Positions 1 through 8,727 of a stretch of DNA of 64,000 bases are shown in pieces. The stretch comes from Lachnospiraceae bacterium. Lineage in GTDB: Bacteria; Bacillota; Clostridia; Lachnospirales; Lachnospiraceae. Numbering within the stretch: position 1 is the stretch's first letter; the number at the start of each line of letters is the position of its first letter. Made by a program: the position numbers and the translations under genes. The DNA lies in the NCBI GenBank assembly GCA_017938145.1, contig JAGBCB010000036.1, forward strand, positions 1 through 64,000, read 5' to 3'. A model generated the notes under the pieces. That model had not been told where the DNA came from. It did no database searches and saw nothing but the letters and a program-made list of their open reading frames with translations.

Positions 1-51
1 ATGGTATAATCTTTAAATGTGAGCATGTCTTATTATATCACATAATAAGGC

Positions 52-90
52 AAAAGTGGAGAATGGCTGGTAACCTTCTCCACTTTTTTT
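52..90 (+). terminator. Intrinsic terminator of an upstream gene outside the window
   Basis: A 12-bp stem (arms 52-63 and 76-87) closes a short loop and runs into eight T residues. It probably ends a transcript entering from the left; the gene it serves is not in the window. Confidence 0.8.
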
Positions 91-98
91 CTTGAAAA

Positions 99-141
99 GA
101 GGGTATCCCTCAAGTCAATTCATGACTTTTGGGACACCCTC
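99..141. promoter_or_regulatory. Long imperfect inverted repeat upstream of the sigma factor gene
   Basis: Arms 99-117 and 123-141 pair at 16 of 19 positions around a 5-nt centre. It has no T-run, so it is not a typical terminator. It lies about 70 bp before the sigma factor start and could be an operator or a leader RNA hairpin. Confidence 0.4.
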
Positions 142-212
142 CATTTGTATATGTGAGATTTTCCTCCAAATGTTGTGTATATAGGTGAAAGGATAAAGAA
201 AGAGGTGATTTC

Positions 213-773
213 ATGGACGACAGCAAAATTGTAGAGCTCTACTGGAATAGAGATGAGTCTGCCATTCCTGCTACGGCAAAGAAGTACGGAACATATTGTA
301 CTGCCATTGCGCAAAACATTCTGGGGAATCGGGAGGATGCGGAGGAGTGCGTGAATGATACTTACTTGAGTGCGTGGAATTCCATGCCGCCTCACAAGCC
401 GGGCAGACTATCCACTTTTCTTGGCAAGCTGACGAGAAACCTGTCCTTTAACCGATATAAGTACTACACGGCAAAAAAGCGGGGCGGTGGGGAACTTCCC
501 ATGGTGCTGGAGGAATTAGCGGAGCTTGTGTCCGGTCAGGAAGATGTGGAGCAGGAGATTTTACAAAAGGAACTGGTAAAAGCACTGGATGACTTTTTGG
601 AGAGTCTGTCTTCGGAGAAACGGGATATTTTTGTCCGGCGGTATTGGTATACCGACAGCGTTTCTGACATTGCAAAAATGTATGGAATGCGGGCGGATAC
701 GGTATCGATGCTGTTGAATCGTCTGAGAAAGAAACTGCTTACCTTACTTTCGGAAAGGGGATTGGAACTATGA
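213..773 (+). CDS. RNA polymerase sigma factor, sigma-70 family (ECF-like)
   Basis: A 186-residue protein with the size and layout of an ECF sigma factor: a region 2-like helical block at about residues 20-90 (NILGNREDAEECVNDTYLSA) and a region 4 helix-turn-helix at about 130-180 (SVSDIAKMYGMRADTVSMLL). It would direct RNA polymerase to a small regulon, probably including its own operon. The start follows an AGAGGTGA ribosome binding site. Its stop overlaps the start of the next gene by 4 bp (ATGA), which implies translational coupling with the membrane protein that follows, the usual place for an anti-sigma factor. The family call is firm; the signal and targets are unknown. Confidence 0.88.
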   Translation: MDDSKIVELYWNRDESAIPATAKKYGTYCTAIAQNILGNREDAEECVNDTYLSAWNSMPPHKPGRLSTFLGKLTRNLSFNRYKYYTAKKRGGGELPMVLEELAELVSGQEDVEQEILQKELVKALDDFLESLSSEKRDIFVRRYWYTDSVSDIAKMYGMRADTVSMLLNRLRKKLLTLLSERGLEL

Positions 774-1795
774 CAAAGGAACAATTATATGAGGCATTTG
801 CAAATATTAATGAAAAGCATGTGGAAGCAGCAGAACTGAAGCCGGGGAAAAAGCATCGGTGGGTAAAATGGGGAGCGTTAGCGGCTTGTTTCTGTCTGGT
901 GGCAGGCGGCGCATATTGTTATAAGCTGGAGCATCCGTATCCGAAAAAGGAAGTAGTGTCAGGGCGGCCACAACCGGCACTAGAACATGGTACAGAGAAG
1001 ACGGGATATACGGAACCGAAGTGGGAAGACCTGGCGATTTATTCAAAGTATCCGGAGCTTTCATGGAACGGCACCGGGTATCGTGCAAGAAAGGGAATTG
1101 TTTTGCCGGAGCAGTTGGGAGATATGCTTTCGGAGATTACTGCCTCTGCCATGGCGGAGGACAGCATAGAGACGGGCGAACCGGTGATTCGTGAATGTAA
1201 GGCAACCCTATTTGAAATCTCGGGAATTTCCACGGAATGTGCAGTGGCGGTCCGGTACGAGGGCGAGGAACAATGCTATGCAGCGGTGAACTACTTGTAT
1301 TATCCGCAAACACTGGAGCAGTTTATTGCAGACTTAAATCTGCGGGAAAATCTTACCTTCGGAACGGCCTATTATTCCTACAAAAAACCGTTGTCGGGAG
1401 AGCGTGCCACCATACATTTTGAGAATGTTGACAGCGTAAAAATATGGGAACTGCTTTTAGAAAATCCGACTGCAGAAAATGTGTACAGCGAGGAACTGTT
1501 AAAACAGGAGCAACCGAAAAAACTTTTGGGAATTTCCATCAATATTCCGCTGCTGGGGTATGAAAATATCAGTCTTGCCATTATGGATAAGGGGTATATT
1601 CAGACAAACATCCTGGATACGGGCAAGTTATTTTATGTCGGAGAAGAATACACGAAAGGCTTTGTGGAATATGTGTTAAAGAAATGCAAGGGCTACGAAG
1701 TAATTACGGTTTACAGTATGGAAGATGCAACGGAGGAGTCTGCAACGGAGGCAGGTCCAACAGAGGCTCCGGTAAAATATATCATAGAAGAATAA
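770..1795 (+). CDS. Single-pass membrane protein coupled to the sigma factor (possible anti-sigma factor)
   Basis: 341 residues: a charged cytoplasmic N-terminus of about 29 residues, one membrane segment at about 32-51 (WGALAACFCLVAGGAYCYKL), then a long extracytoplasmic domain ending in a Glu/Thr-rich tail. I do not recognise the outer domain. The 4-bp overlap with the sigma gene and the one-pass topology fit an anti-sigma or sensor partner: cytoplasmic residues hold the sigma factor and the outer domain senses a signal. No zinc-binding anti-sigma motif (HxxxCxxC) is visible, so the function rests on context. Confidence 0.6.
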   Translation: MTKEQLYEAFANINEKHVEAAELKPGKKHRWVKWGALAACFCLVAGGAYCYKLEHPYPKKEVVSGRPQPALEHGTEKTGYTEPKWEDLAIYSKYPELSWNGTGYRARKGIVLPEQLGDMLSEITASAMAEDSIETGEPVIRECKATLFEISGISTECAVAVRYEGEEQCYAAVNYLYYPQTLEQFIADLNLRENLTFGTAYYSYKKPLSGERATIHFENVDSVKIWELLLENPTAENVYSEELLKQEQPKKLLGISINIPLLGYENISLAIMDKGYIQTNILDTGKLFYVGEEYTKGFVEYVLKKCKGYEVITVYSMEDATEESATEAGPTEAPVKYIIEE

Positions 1796-1805
1796 TATAC
1801 TTTAC

Positions 1806-1864
1806 TTGACAGAAAGTGTCTACTGATGATAGACTAAAGAAAAAGTCTATTAACAGTAGACACT
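1806..1864 (+). promoter_or_regulatory. blaI-type promoter with two inverted-repeat operators
   Basis: A TTGACA -35 box at 1806-1811 is followed by two copies of GTCTA-N7-TAGAC, at 1818-1834 and 1845-1861. The first lies between the -35 and the probable -10. The two copies are themselves arms of a larger fold (1815-1835 with 1844-1864, 19 of 21 paired) that could also end transcripts from the sigma operon. Doubled dyads over a promoter are typical of autoregulated BlaI/MecI genes. Confidence 0.6.
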
Positions 1865-1911
1865 TTTGCATTAATAAAATATCATCACCTACATAGAAAG
1901 GCAGGAAGCCC

Positions 1912-2274
1912 ATGGAAGAAATCAAATTAGGCTTGGTAGAAGCCCGCTTTGCCGATATTATTTGGAATAACGAACCGCTTTCCACAAGGGAGCTGGTGGC
2001 TCGGTGCGAACAGGAATTAAACTGGAAACGTACTACCACATATACGGTATTAAAAAAACTTTGCTACCGGGGAATTTTTGCTATGAATGAAAAGCAGGTT
2101 ACTTCTTTGATTTCCAAGGAGGAGTTCTCGGCCATTCAGAGTGATTCCTTTGTGAAGGAAAATTTTCAGGGTTCCCTGCCGGCATTTATTGCGGCCTTTG
2201 CCTCCAGAAACAAGTTAACGGAGAAAGAGATTGCAGAAATCCGCCGTATGATGGCGGAGCTGGGAAAGGAGTAG
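1912..2274 (+). CDS. BlaI/MecI/CopY family transcriptional repressor
   Basis: 120 residues with the winged helix-turn-helix of the BlaI/MecI family (TTTYTVLKKLCYRGIF around residues 43-58) and a C-terminal dimerisation helix. Members bind paired dyads as dimers and are inactivated by proteolysis triggered by an M56 membrane protease. That protease is encoded 3 bp downstream, so this is a complete repressor/receptor pair. The length matches the family. The start follows AGAAAGGCAGG. No beta-lactamase or penicillin-binding protein gene is adjacent, so the regulon may be unrelated to beta-lactams. Confidence 0.9.
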   Translation: MEEIKLGLVEARFADIIWNNEPLSTRELVARCEQELNWKRTTTYTVLKKLCYRGIFAMNEKQVTSLISKEEFSAIQSDSFVKENFQGSLPAFIAAFASRNKLTEKEIAEIRRMMAELGKE

Positions 2275-2277
2275 CGT

Positions 2278-5200
2278 ATGGAACAGTTCTTTATGGAAAT
2301 TGTAAACCGTGGTTTGGCTGCCAGCCTTCTGGTGCTGGTGGTAGTGTTACTCCGCATGTGCTTTAAGCGCATGCCAAAGTGGGTTCGCCCGGTGCTGTGG
2401 GGCTTTGTGGCGTTCCGTCTGCTTTGTCCGGTTTCCTTGGAAACCACGTTTAGTCTGATGCCGGATGTGGCGAAAATTTCCCGTACGGTGGAGGAAAACC
2501 TGGAGCCGGAGGTACAGATACTTCCAAAAGCTGATGTGTCAGAGAATCCGGTACCGGATAATTTTGTTGTGCAGGATAAAATAGAAGAAGGAAAAACAAA
2601 CATTGTGTGGACCGAACCGGAACCGGACCGGAGCGTACAGGAGGAAGATACCATCGTGCTGCCTTCGGATAGTAATGTTGGTGATGTTGACAAAGAGAAT
2701 CTTCCTGTCGTGGACTCAGAAAAGGAAACGCCGTTTGTCATGGACGCAGGAGACGAAAAAACGGAGCGGACACTTTCCTTCTGGCCTGTCATATGGCTTT
2801 CCGGTGTACTTTTAATGGCATTATACGGAGTGGTAAGCTATTTAAAGGTAAAATATCAGGTTCGAGTTTCCGTTTTGTATAAAGAAAATATACGGTACTG
2901 CGATGATATTGACGTGCCTTTTGTTTTTGGACTGATAAAGCCACATATTTATCTTCCTTCCGGAATGGAGGAGGGCACGGCAGAGCATGTACTTTTACAT
3001 GAGCGGCAGCATCTCCGAAGAGGCGACCAGTGGTGGAAACTGCTCGGTTTCTCACTGCTTTCGTTGTTTTGGTTTCACCCGATGCTTTGGGTGGCCTATG
3101 TTCTGTTTTGCAGGGATATCGAGTTTTCCTGCGATGAAAAGGTAGTGAAAGCCCTTGGCGAAGAAGAAAGAAGAGAATATGCGCAGGCACTGCTAAGCTG
3201 CAGCATCGGAAGACGAGTTGTGCTCCTTTGTCCGACAGCCTTTGGCGAAAACGGAGTCAAGGGAAGAATACGCTCCATCATGACTTATAAAAAAGCAACC
3301 ATTCCTTTGGTGATTGCCGCAGTGGCGGTTTGTTTGTTGGTGGGTGTACTGTTTTTGACAGACCGGGAAAATCCATATAAAATTGATCCCTCCGATATAA
3401 CCATGGAGGGTGTTGCACTGAAGCAAAGTGTGGCAAAGCACATGGCAGAGGATGTCGCAAGACTCATGGGCGAGGCCGGCGGTAAACGTTATAAGTTGGA
3501 CAATTTTAAGTTCAACTTTTATGAGTTGGAAACAGAATCAAAGCAGCAGTTGTTACGCATTTCGGTGGAGGCAGACAAAACAATGCTGCAAAGCCCGGAA
3601 GACAGTTCTCTCATTGTCGGCATGAAGAAGGCGCAGGCGGAGTTTTCTTACGATGCGGAGAAAGAATTTGCCCAGCGGATGATTGACAGCATGGTGGCAC
3701 AGATGGAGTCTGAAAAGGAGCAGCACATCTGCGAACCGGCAATTTTTGCCACTCTGAAGGAAGACGGTGGCTATGAATTGACTTACGGAAATGCAGAAAG
3801 AACTCCGTTGAAAAAATATTTTGATAAAGAGAATCGGAAGCAGGAGGAGGTTCTTGGCTATCTTACAGTGTATCAGCGGGCGGGTAAGAATCCGCCGATG
3901 GATGCGGTGGGCAGCTATGGCTATATCTATAGTAAGGCTTTGAATAATCCGGAAACAAAAAAATATAATGAAAGGGCATATTATGTTTTTTCGCCGACTC
4001 TTTATTATAAAGAAGGTGTATACAGCTATCTGGAACGGTATGATGCGGAAGATAAATCGGAACTGCCGTGGGAACTTTTGGGTGAGGAATTGACGGAGGT
4101 CTATTCCAACCATGAAATGTACTGGTCAGAGCGGGATGCCCTGATGGAATGCACCGGAGGCGGCACCCTGTATCGGATAAAGGGTTATGAAGATACCTAC
4201 CGGGTGGCGATAGTTTATGAGCAGAATCGTAGAAATGATGACTATTTGGAACTTCAATTTTTAACAACAGGTAGCCGGCCGGAGATGATTTTTCAGTCAT
4301 CCATTGGTCAGGCGAAAGAAGATGAAATCCGGTCGGATGCAACTACTTATCATATGATTATCCTGGAGCGCATGAATGACCTTTGGTTCCATGAGGGCAG
4401 GGAAGTGTTTCAACAGAGAATGCATTTGGAAAATGCAGCTTCTGTCAACGGCCTGTCCACGGAGGAGGAACTGTTTTGGAGCCTTTTAGCAGAGCTTTAT
4501 GGGGCAACCTTTATTCATCCGTCCTCCGGAAGCTTTCCGGAGTTTCAGGGGAAGGATTACCGGTTGTTGAGGGTTAAGGATGCCCTTGGCTTTGAGCATA
4601 GTCTTGTCCTATATGAAGGTGGCTATGTGAAGATGACAGTAAATGAAACCGAGCTGGTTGTGCAGATTGATGAGGCGCTGTGCCGTCTTGTAATGGAACG
4701 GATTGCATCCTATAACATAGAACAGTTTGAGGTGTCCTTGGAAGGTGCCATTCCGGTGGAAGCAATTTTAAATCAGGAGGAAGCTTACAGAGAAGTTTAT
4801 GAAACGATTCTTGACAGAATAGAAATGCTGACAACTACGAAGGATTGGCAGTTTTTCGGGGAGGAGGGCTGTTATGTTTCCAGGGTTCCAATCCGGTATT
4901 ATGAGGTGCCGGAGGACGAAGTAAGCGGAACGACAACACTAATTCTGTTTTCCAAGGATTTTAGTAAGGCGGCGTCCATATCACTGCTCCGCTATGCGGA
5001 TGGTTTTTACAGTGTCAATGTAAATGATACATGGAATATCGCTATCCAAAAGGTAATGCAGGAGAATCCGAAAGAAGAGTTCCTTTTTATTGATGTATTA
5101 ATGCAAGAAGATTTGACCTCAAGTATTATGTCAAGGAAAAGTCTTATACTGGATGAGCAAAATGAGGCACGCTATGTTTATCCACCGGGGGCGTATTATT

Positions 5201-7227
5201 TAGAGAACGACCTATATCAGAAGCTTTATTCGGATGAACTTGCAGTATCCTATGAGGAACTGACCGCAAAAGAAAATTTAATCTGGATTTCCGCAGAGAA
5301 GGCGGCAGCAGCTACACCAACACCAACTCCCATGGATACCTCACAGCGAGGCTATCAGCAGTATTACGAAAGCTTCTCCTATGCGGCATATCCGGCAGAA
5401 GAATGGATGAAAACCGGTCGGCTGATTGTTCCGTTTACCAAGGAAGAAAGTGCGGCAAAGGAGCATATCGGCGAGCGCTTTGCCATGTACTATATTCCAG
5501 AGGAAGCTATGTCGGCGGCTTCTACGGCGGATATACTCCGGGTGGCTTGCGAGTGGCCGTATACGAAGTACGACCTTTATAATTATCCGTCCTACTACTT
5601 GAGGTTTATCATAGATAAATTCAACGGAATGGATGAACTGTTCCGGCGACAAGACTTTGCTGTTGCCCTACTGAAGGAATATGAAGCGGCAGGTTTTTAT
5701 GTGACATCGGGTAGAACGCCGGGAACCTCGGTAGAAGAATATAAAAAACAGGCGGATGTTAAGGAAAATGCCATTGTGTTCATGGAAATTCTGTTAGCTA
5801 CCAACGAGGTATATGACCAACTGACCCACAATGAACGGGTGATGGTACTGGATGCCGTGTCGGAGAAAATGACGATGCGGAAATCCGGAATTTGTCTGGC
5901 AGATGAGCGGGTCAGCGGTTTCTATGCCTATGTGAAGGAAAATTCTCTGTTGGGAAACAAGTGGTATGACTTCATTATGAGTGGAAATAATAAGACCAAT
6001 ATTTCTTATCTGGATAATGCGGCGTATCCGATGGACCATGTTCCGGTAACTCCGTTAACTGCTGCGGAAGCAGACGCCATGCAGCCTATGGTGTTTGGTG
6101 CCGATGAAGTGTTAAAAACCGGGGGGCTTCAGGCAGGTGAAAAGATATATTTTCTGCAGGTCATCGGCAAGCGGCGTCTGGATGGGGAAAATATGTGCGG
6201 TATACGGGAAATACGCGTGTATGACGAAGACGAGCTTGTGCAGACCGTGCAGATGCAGGAAGGGATTATGACCGATGGTGCAGATGGTATTGCCACCGGC
6301 TACACCCAGTGCTTCACTCCGGCGGAGTCGGTTACCCTAAAGGACATCAACTTTGACGGCTATCCGGACCTGGAGGTGTTTGGCTGGATTGTGAACGGAA
6401 ACACTCCATATTATTACTGGTGCTGGAACCCGGAAACAGAGCGGTTTGAGTACGCCTTCTGTTATCAGATAACAGGCATGGATGAAGAACGGAAGCTCTT
6501 GGTTGCCTCCCACTGTGCCGGTGGTGTTTATGATATGACGTATTTTACGGATTACTACCGTGTCACCAAGAATAACAAGCTGGAACTGATAGAAAGTGAA
6601 ACTAAAGTGGAGCCGTTTAACGGTTACCAAGGCTGGAAGAAAGCGTACCTGGATTTGATATATTATGCCCCAAACAATTTGGCAAATCCGTATGTTTACC
6701 CGGATTATGTCAGAACCGATACCAAGTGGTATGCCAAGGAAAAGTATCTGTATCTGGGACTTCATGATTTTGATTCGGACGGAACGCCGGAGCTGATACT
6801 GGGAGATGCGGCCTCTTTAGCCGTGTTCACCTATAAAAACGATAGCGTGGAGAAAATGATGGATATTACCATGGAGTGCTGTTGGCGGGGTGTTTGCGGC
6901 GTAGCAATTAGAGACAACACCATCCTGATTTCTGACCACGGTTCTGATGGCAGCGGTTATGTGGCGTGGAGCTACCGGAATGGTGCATGGGTGAAAGCGG
7001 TTTACTGCGAATATCATCCAAAGCAGTGCACCATCAACAAAGAACCGGCCACTTACGAAGAATTTTGCGAGACGACCTCCTTTGACCCGAAGGACTGGGA
7101 AGGAAGCATCCGGCCTTACGGTATTGATTTAGTAAAGATAGTGAGGGAAGAGGAAACATTATTTTGGGAGCAGGAATCAAAAACGGTCTTGCTGGAAGAT
7201 GCGTTAGACGTGCTTTATGTAGAGTGA
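2278..7227 (+). CDS. Giant M56 (BlaR1-like) membrane metallopeptidase receptor
   Basis: 1649 residues; typical BlaR1/MecR1 proteins are about 600. The N-terminal part has membrane segments near residues 12-29, 36-53, 166-188 and 343-360 and the M56 zinc site HERQH at 241-245, with a further conserved acidic stretch RDIEFSCDE near 279-287. Residues 60-165 are an acidic insert between membrane segments. From about 365 to the end, roughly 1280 residues lie outside the membrane and replace the penicillin-binding sensor. This part has a Thr-Pro linker near 1012 and two calcium-loop-like motifs, DINFDGYPDL (about 1357) and DFDSDGTPEL (about 1498), as in FG-GAP/VCBS-like folds. No SxxK penicillin-binding motif was noticed. 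Ligand binding outside would activate the protease and relieve BlaI repression. The ligand is unknown. The frame is open throughout, so this is one protein. Confidence 0.82.
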   Translation: MEQFFMEIVNRGLAASLLVLVVVLLRMCFKRMPKWVRPVLWGFVAFRLLCPVSLETTFSLMPDVAKISRTVEENLEPEVQILPKADVSENPVPDNFVVQDKIEEGKTNIVWTEPEPDRSVQEEDTIVLPSDSNVGDVDKENLPVVDSEKETPFVMDAGDEKTERTLSFWPVIWLSGVLLMALYGVVSYLKVKYQVRVSVLYKENIRYCDDIDVPFVFGLIKPHIYLPSGMEEGTAEHVLLHERQHLRRGDQWWKLLGFSLLSLFWFHPMLWVAYVLFCRDIEFSCDEKVVKALGEEERREYAQALLSCSIGRRVVLLCPTAFGENGVKGRIRSIMTYKKATIPLVIAAVAVCLLVGVLFLTDRENPYKIDPSDITMEGVALKQSVAKHMAEDVARLMGEAGGKRYKLDNFKFNFYELETESKQQLLRISVEADKTMLQSPEDSSLIVGMKKAQAEFSYDAEKEFAQRMIDSMVAQMESEKEQHICEPAIFATLKEDGGYELTYGNAERTPLKKYFDKENRKQEEVLGYLTVYQRAGKNPPMDAVGSYGYIYSKALNNPETKKYNERAYYVFSPTLYYKEGVYSYLERYDAEDKSELPWELLGEELTEVYSNHEMYWSERDALMECTGGGTLYRIKGYEDTYRVAIVYEQNRRNDDYLELQFLTTGSRPEMIFQSSIGQAKEDEIRSDATTYHMIILERMNDLWFHEGREVFQQRMHLENAASVNGLSTEEELFWSLLAELYGATFIHPSSGSFPEFQGKDYRLLRVKDALGFEHSLVLYEGGYVKMTVNETELVVQIDEALCRLVMERIASYNIEQFEVSLEGAIPVEAILNQEEAYREVYETILDRIEMLTTTKDWQFFGEEGCYVSRVPIRYYEVPEDEVSGTTTLILFSKDFSKAASISLLRYADGFYSVNVNDTWNIAIQKVMQENPKEEFLFIDVLMQEDLTSSIMSRKSLILDEQNEARYVYPPGAYYLENDLYQKLYSDELAVSYEELTAKENLIWISAEKAAAATPTPTPMDTSQRGYQQYYESFSYAAYPAEEWMKTGRLIVPFTKEESAAKEHIGERFAMYYIPEEAMSAASTADILRVACEWPYTKYDLYNYPSYYLRFIIDKFNGMDELFRRQDFAVALLKEYEAAGFYVTSGRTPGTSVEEYKKQADVKENAIVFMEILLATNEVYDQLTHNERVMVLDAVSEKMTMRKSGICLADERVSGFYAYVKENSLLGNKWYDFIMSGNNKTNISYLDNAAYPMDHVPVTPLTAAEADAMQPMVFGADEVLKTGGLQAGEKIYFLQVIGKRRLDGENMCGIREIRVYDEDELVQTVQMQEGIMTDGADGIATGYTQCFTPAESVTLKDINFDGYPDLEVFGWIVNGNTPYYYWCWNPETERFEYAFCYQITGMDEERKLLVASHCAGGVYDMTYFTDYYRVTKNNKLELIESETKVEPFNGYQGWKKAYLDLIYYAPNNLANPYVYPDYVRTDTKWYAKEKYLYLGLHDFDSDGTPELILGDAASLAVFTYKNDSVEKMMDITMECCWRGVCGVAIRDNTILISDHGSDGSGYVAWSYRNGAWVKAVYCEYHPKQCTINKEPATYEEFCETTSFDPKDWEGSIRPYGIDLVKIVREEETLFWEQESKTVLLEDALDVLYVE

Positions 7228-7273
7228 AAATCAAATAAACGGGAAAATTTTCAATCCCTTCTGCGTCTTATTA

Positions 7274-7303
7274 TTGAATTAGTGTGGTAAACTATGATAT
7301 GAT
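7274..7303 (+). promoter_or_regulatory. Promoter for the YbaK-family gene
   Basis: TTGAAT at 7274-7279, an 18-bp spacer and TATGAT at 7298-7303, about 50 bp before the start codon. Confidence 0.55.
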
Positions 7304-7354
7304 TAACGTAGGAGGGATTCTCTTACTTTTGCTACGGAAAGGAATTATAATATA

Positions 7355-7897
7355 ATGGAATTAGAACTTGTAACAGGCCGCCCGACAACCAACGACGGCC
7401 GTCTGGAAAAGGAAATCCGCACCTATGATTTGCTGGATTCCTTAGGAATAGAATATGAACGTGTGGACCACGAAGAAGCAAACACCATGGAGGCTTGTCT
7501 TGCCATTGATGAGGTGCTGGCTCCGGCAGTTATCTGCAAAAATTTATTTTTGTGCAATGCCCAGAAAACAAAGTTTTATCTGCTGATGATTAGAGAGGAT
7601 AAAAAGTTTCTCACCAAAGATATTTCCAAGCAGATTAACAGTGCCAGACTTTCTTTTGGCCCGGCAGAATATATGGAGCAGTTTTTGGATATCACACCGG
7701 GCTCGGTAAGTGTCCTTGGACTTATGAATGATAAGGAAAATAATGTGACGCTTTTAGTGGATGAAGATGTTTTAAAAGCAGAATATTTCGGGTGTCATCC
7801 GTGTATTAATACGTCGAGCCTGCGGTTAAAGACAGCGGATGTATTCGGCAAGTTTTTAGAAGCAGTTCATCATGAATATACGGTGGTAAAATTGTAA
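7355..7897 (+). CDS. YbaK/ProX-type aminoacyl-tRNA deacylase (prolyl-tRNA editing family)
   Basis: 180 residues forming a single YbaK/EbsC-like editing domain. The KKFLTKDISKQINSARLSF stretch and the closing GCHPCINTSSLRLKT motif match the stand-alone ProX/PrdX proteins of Firmicutes, which hydrolyse mischarged Ala- or Cys-tRNA(Pro) in trans. It would act in the cytoplasm as a translation quality factor. It has its own promoter and is followed after 55 bp by the ZIP transporter gene. The exact tRNA substrate cannot be told from sequence alone. Confidence 0.85.
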   Translation: MELELVTGRPTTNDGRLEKEIRTYDLLDSLGIEYERVDHEEANTMEACLAIDEVLAPAVICKNLFLCNAQKTKFYLLMIREDKKFLTKDISKQINSARLSFGPAEYMEQFLDITPGSVSVLGLMNDKENNVTLLVDEDVLKAEYFGCHPCINTSSLRLKTADVFGKFLEAVHHEYTVVKL

Positions 7898-7952
7898 ATG
7901 CATGAATATTCGTAGAATATAAAATACTAAAGAAGACAAGGAGGATGATATT

Positions 7953-8708
7953 ATGCAAATGGTGTTACTTACAGCCCTTGGTATCGGTGGTGCAACTATT
8001 ATCGGTGCAGCCATTGGGTTTTGTGTTAAAAATGTTTCCCATAAAGTTAATGATATGATTTTAAGTTTTGCAGCCGGAATCATGCTGGCAGCAGCGGTAA
8101 ACGGTCTCATTGCGCCGTCCTTTGAACTGGTAAGCGGAGCGCAGATGATAATTCCTGTGGTAGGAATTTTTGTGGGAGCCCTGTTTCTTAATCTGATGGA
8201 TAAACTTACGCCTCATCTGCATAAACTGGCGGGAACCGGAGAGGAAGAGAAACATGTAAATAATAAGAATTTAAGCCGGGCGCTGTTATTTGTAATGGCG
8301 GTGGCAATCCATAACCTGCCGGAAGGTATGGCAGCAGGTGTGGGCTTTGGTAATGATGATGTAAGTGCGGCTCTTACGGTGGCAGTGGGTATTGCCTTGC
8401 AGAATATTCCGGAGGGTATTGTAACGGTATCGCCGTTAGTTATGTCAGGTGTGAGCAGAGGAAGGGCGTTTTTGCTTGCAACGGCTACCGGATTTATTGA
8501 AGTGGCAGGCTGTCTTCTTGGATACTTTGTGGCAAATGTATCAGCTGCAATTTTGCCGTTTGCTTTGGCCTTTGCAGGCGGAACCATGCTGTATATTATA
8601 AGTGATGAAATGATTCCGGAAACCCACAGTCATGGATATGAGAGAACATCCACCTATTCACTCTTAGTGGGATTTACTCTGATGTTAATTATGGATATGC
8701 TTCTGTAA
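7953..8708 (+). CDS. ZIP family divalent metal transporter
   Basis: 251 residues with about eight membrane segments, the usual ZIP topology. The two signature helices are present: HNLPEG at about residue 119 and QNIPEG near 150, which supply the metal ligands in ZIP proteins (ZupT/GufA branch). It would import zinc or another divalent cation across the cytoplasmic membrane. The start follows an AAGGAGG ribosome binding site. A charged loop with a short His stretch (TPHLHKLAGTGEEEKH) lies before the signature helices, as in many ZIP proteins. No zinc-responsive operator was found. Confidence 0.92.
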   Translation: MQMVLLTALGIGGATIIGAAIGFCVKNVSHKVNDMILSFAAGIMLAAAVNGLIAPSFELVSGAQMIIPVVGIFVGALFLNLMDKLTPHLHKLAGTGEEEKHVNNKNLSRALLFVMAVAIHNLPEGMAAGVGFGNDDVSAALTVAVGIALQNIPEGIVTVSPLVMSGVSRGRAFLLATATGFIEVAGCLLGYFVANVSAAILPFALAFAGGTMLYIISDEMIPETHSHGYERTSTYSLLVGFTLMLIMDMLL

Positions 8709-8727
8709 AAGATAGGGAGTGATAGAT

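Noticed and set aside
2166-6765. Several long minus-strand open frames inside the M56 receptor gene
   Set aside because: They are antisense to a clear coding sequence, have no ribosome sites and low-complexity composition; they are shadows.
7228-7355. Terminator after the M56 receptor gene
   Set aside because: Only a weak GGGA/TCCC pairing without a T-run is visible.
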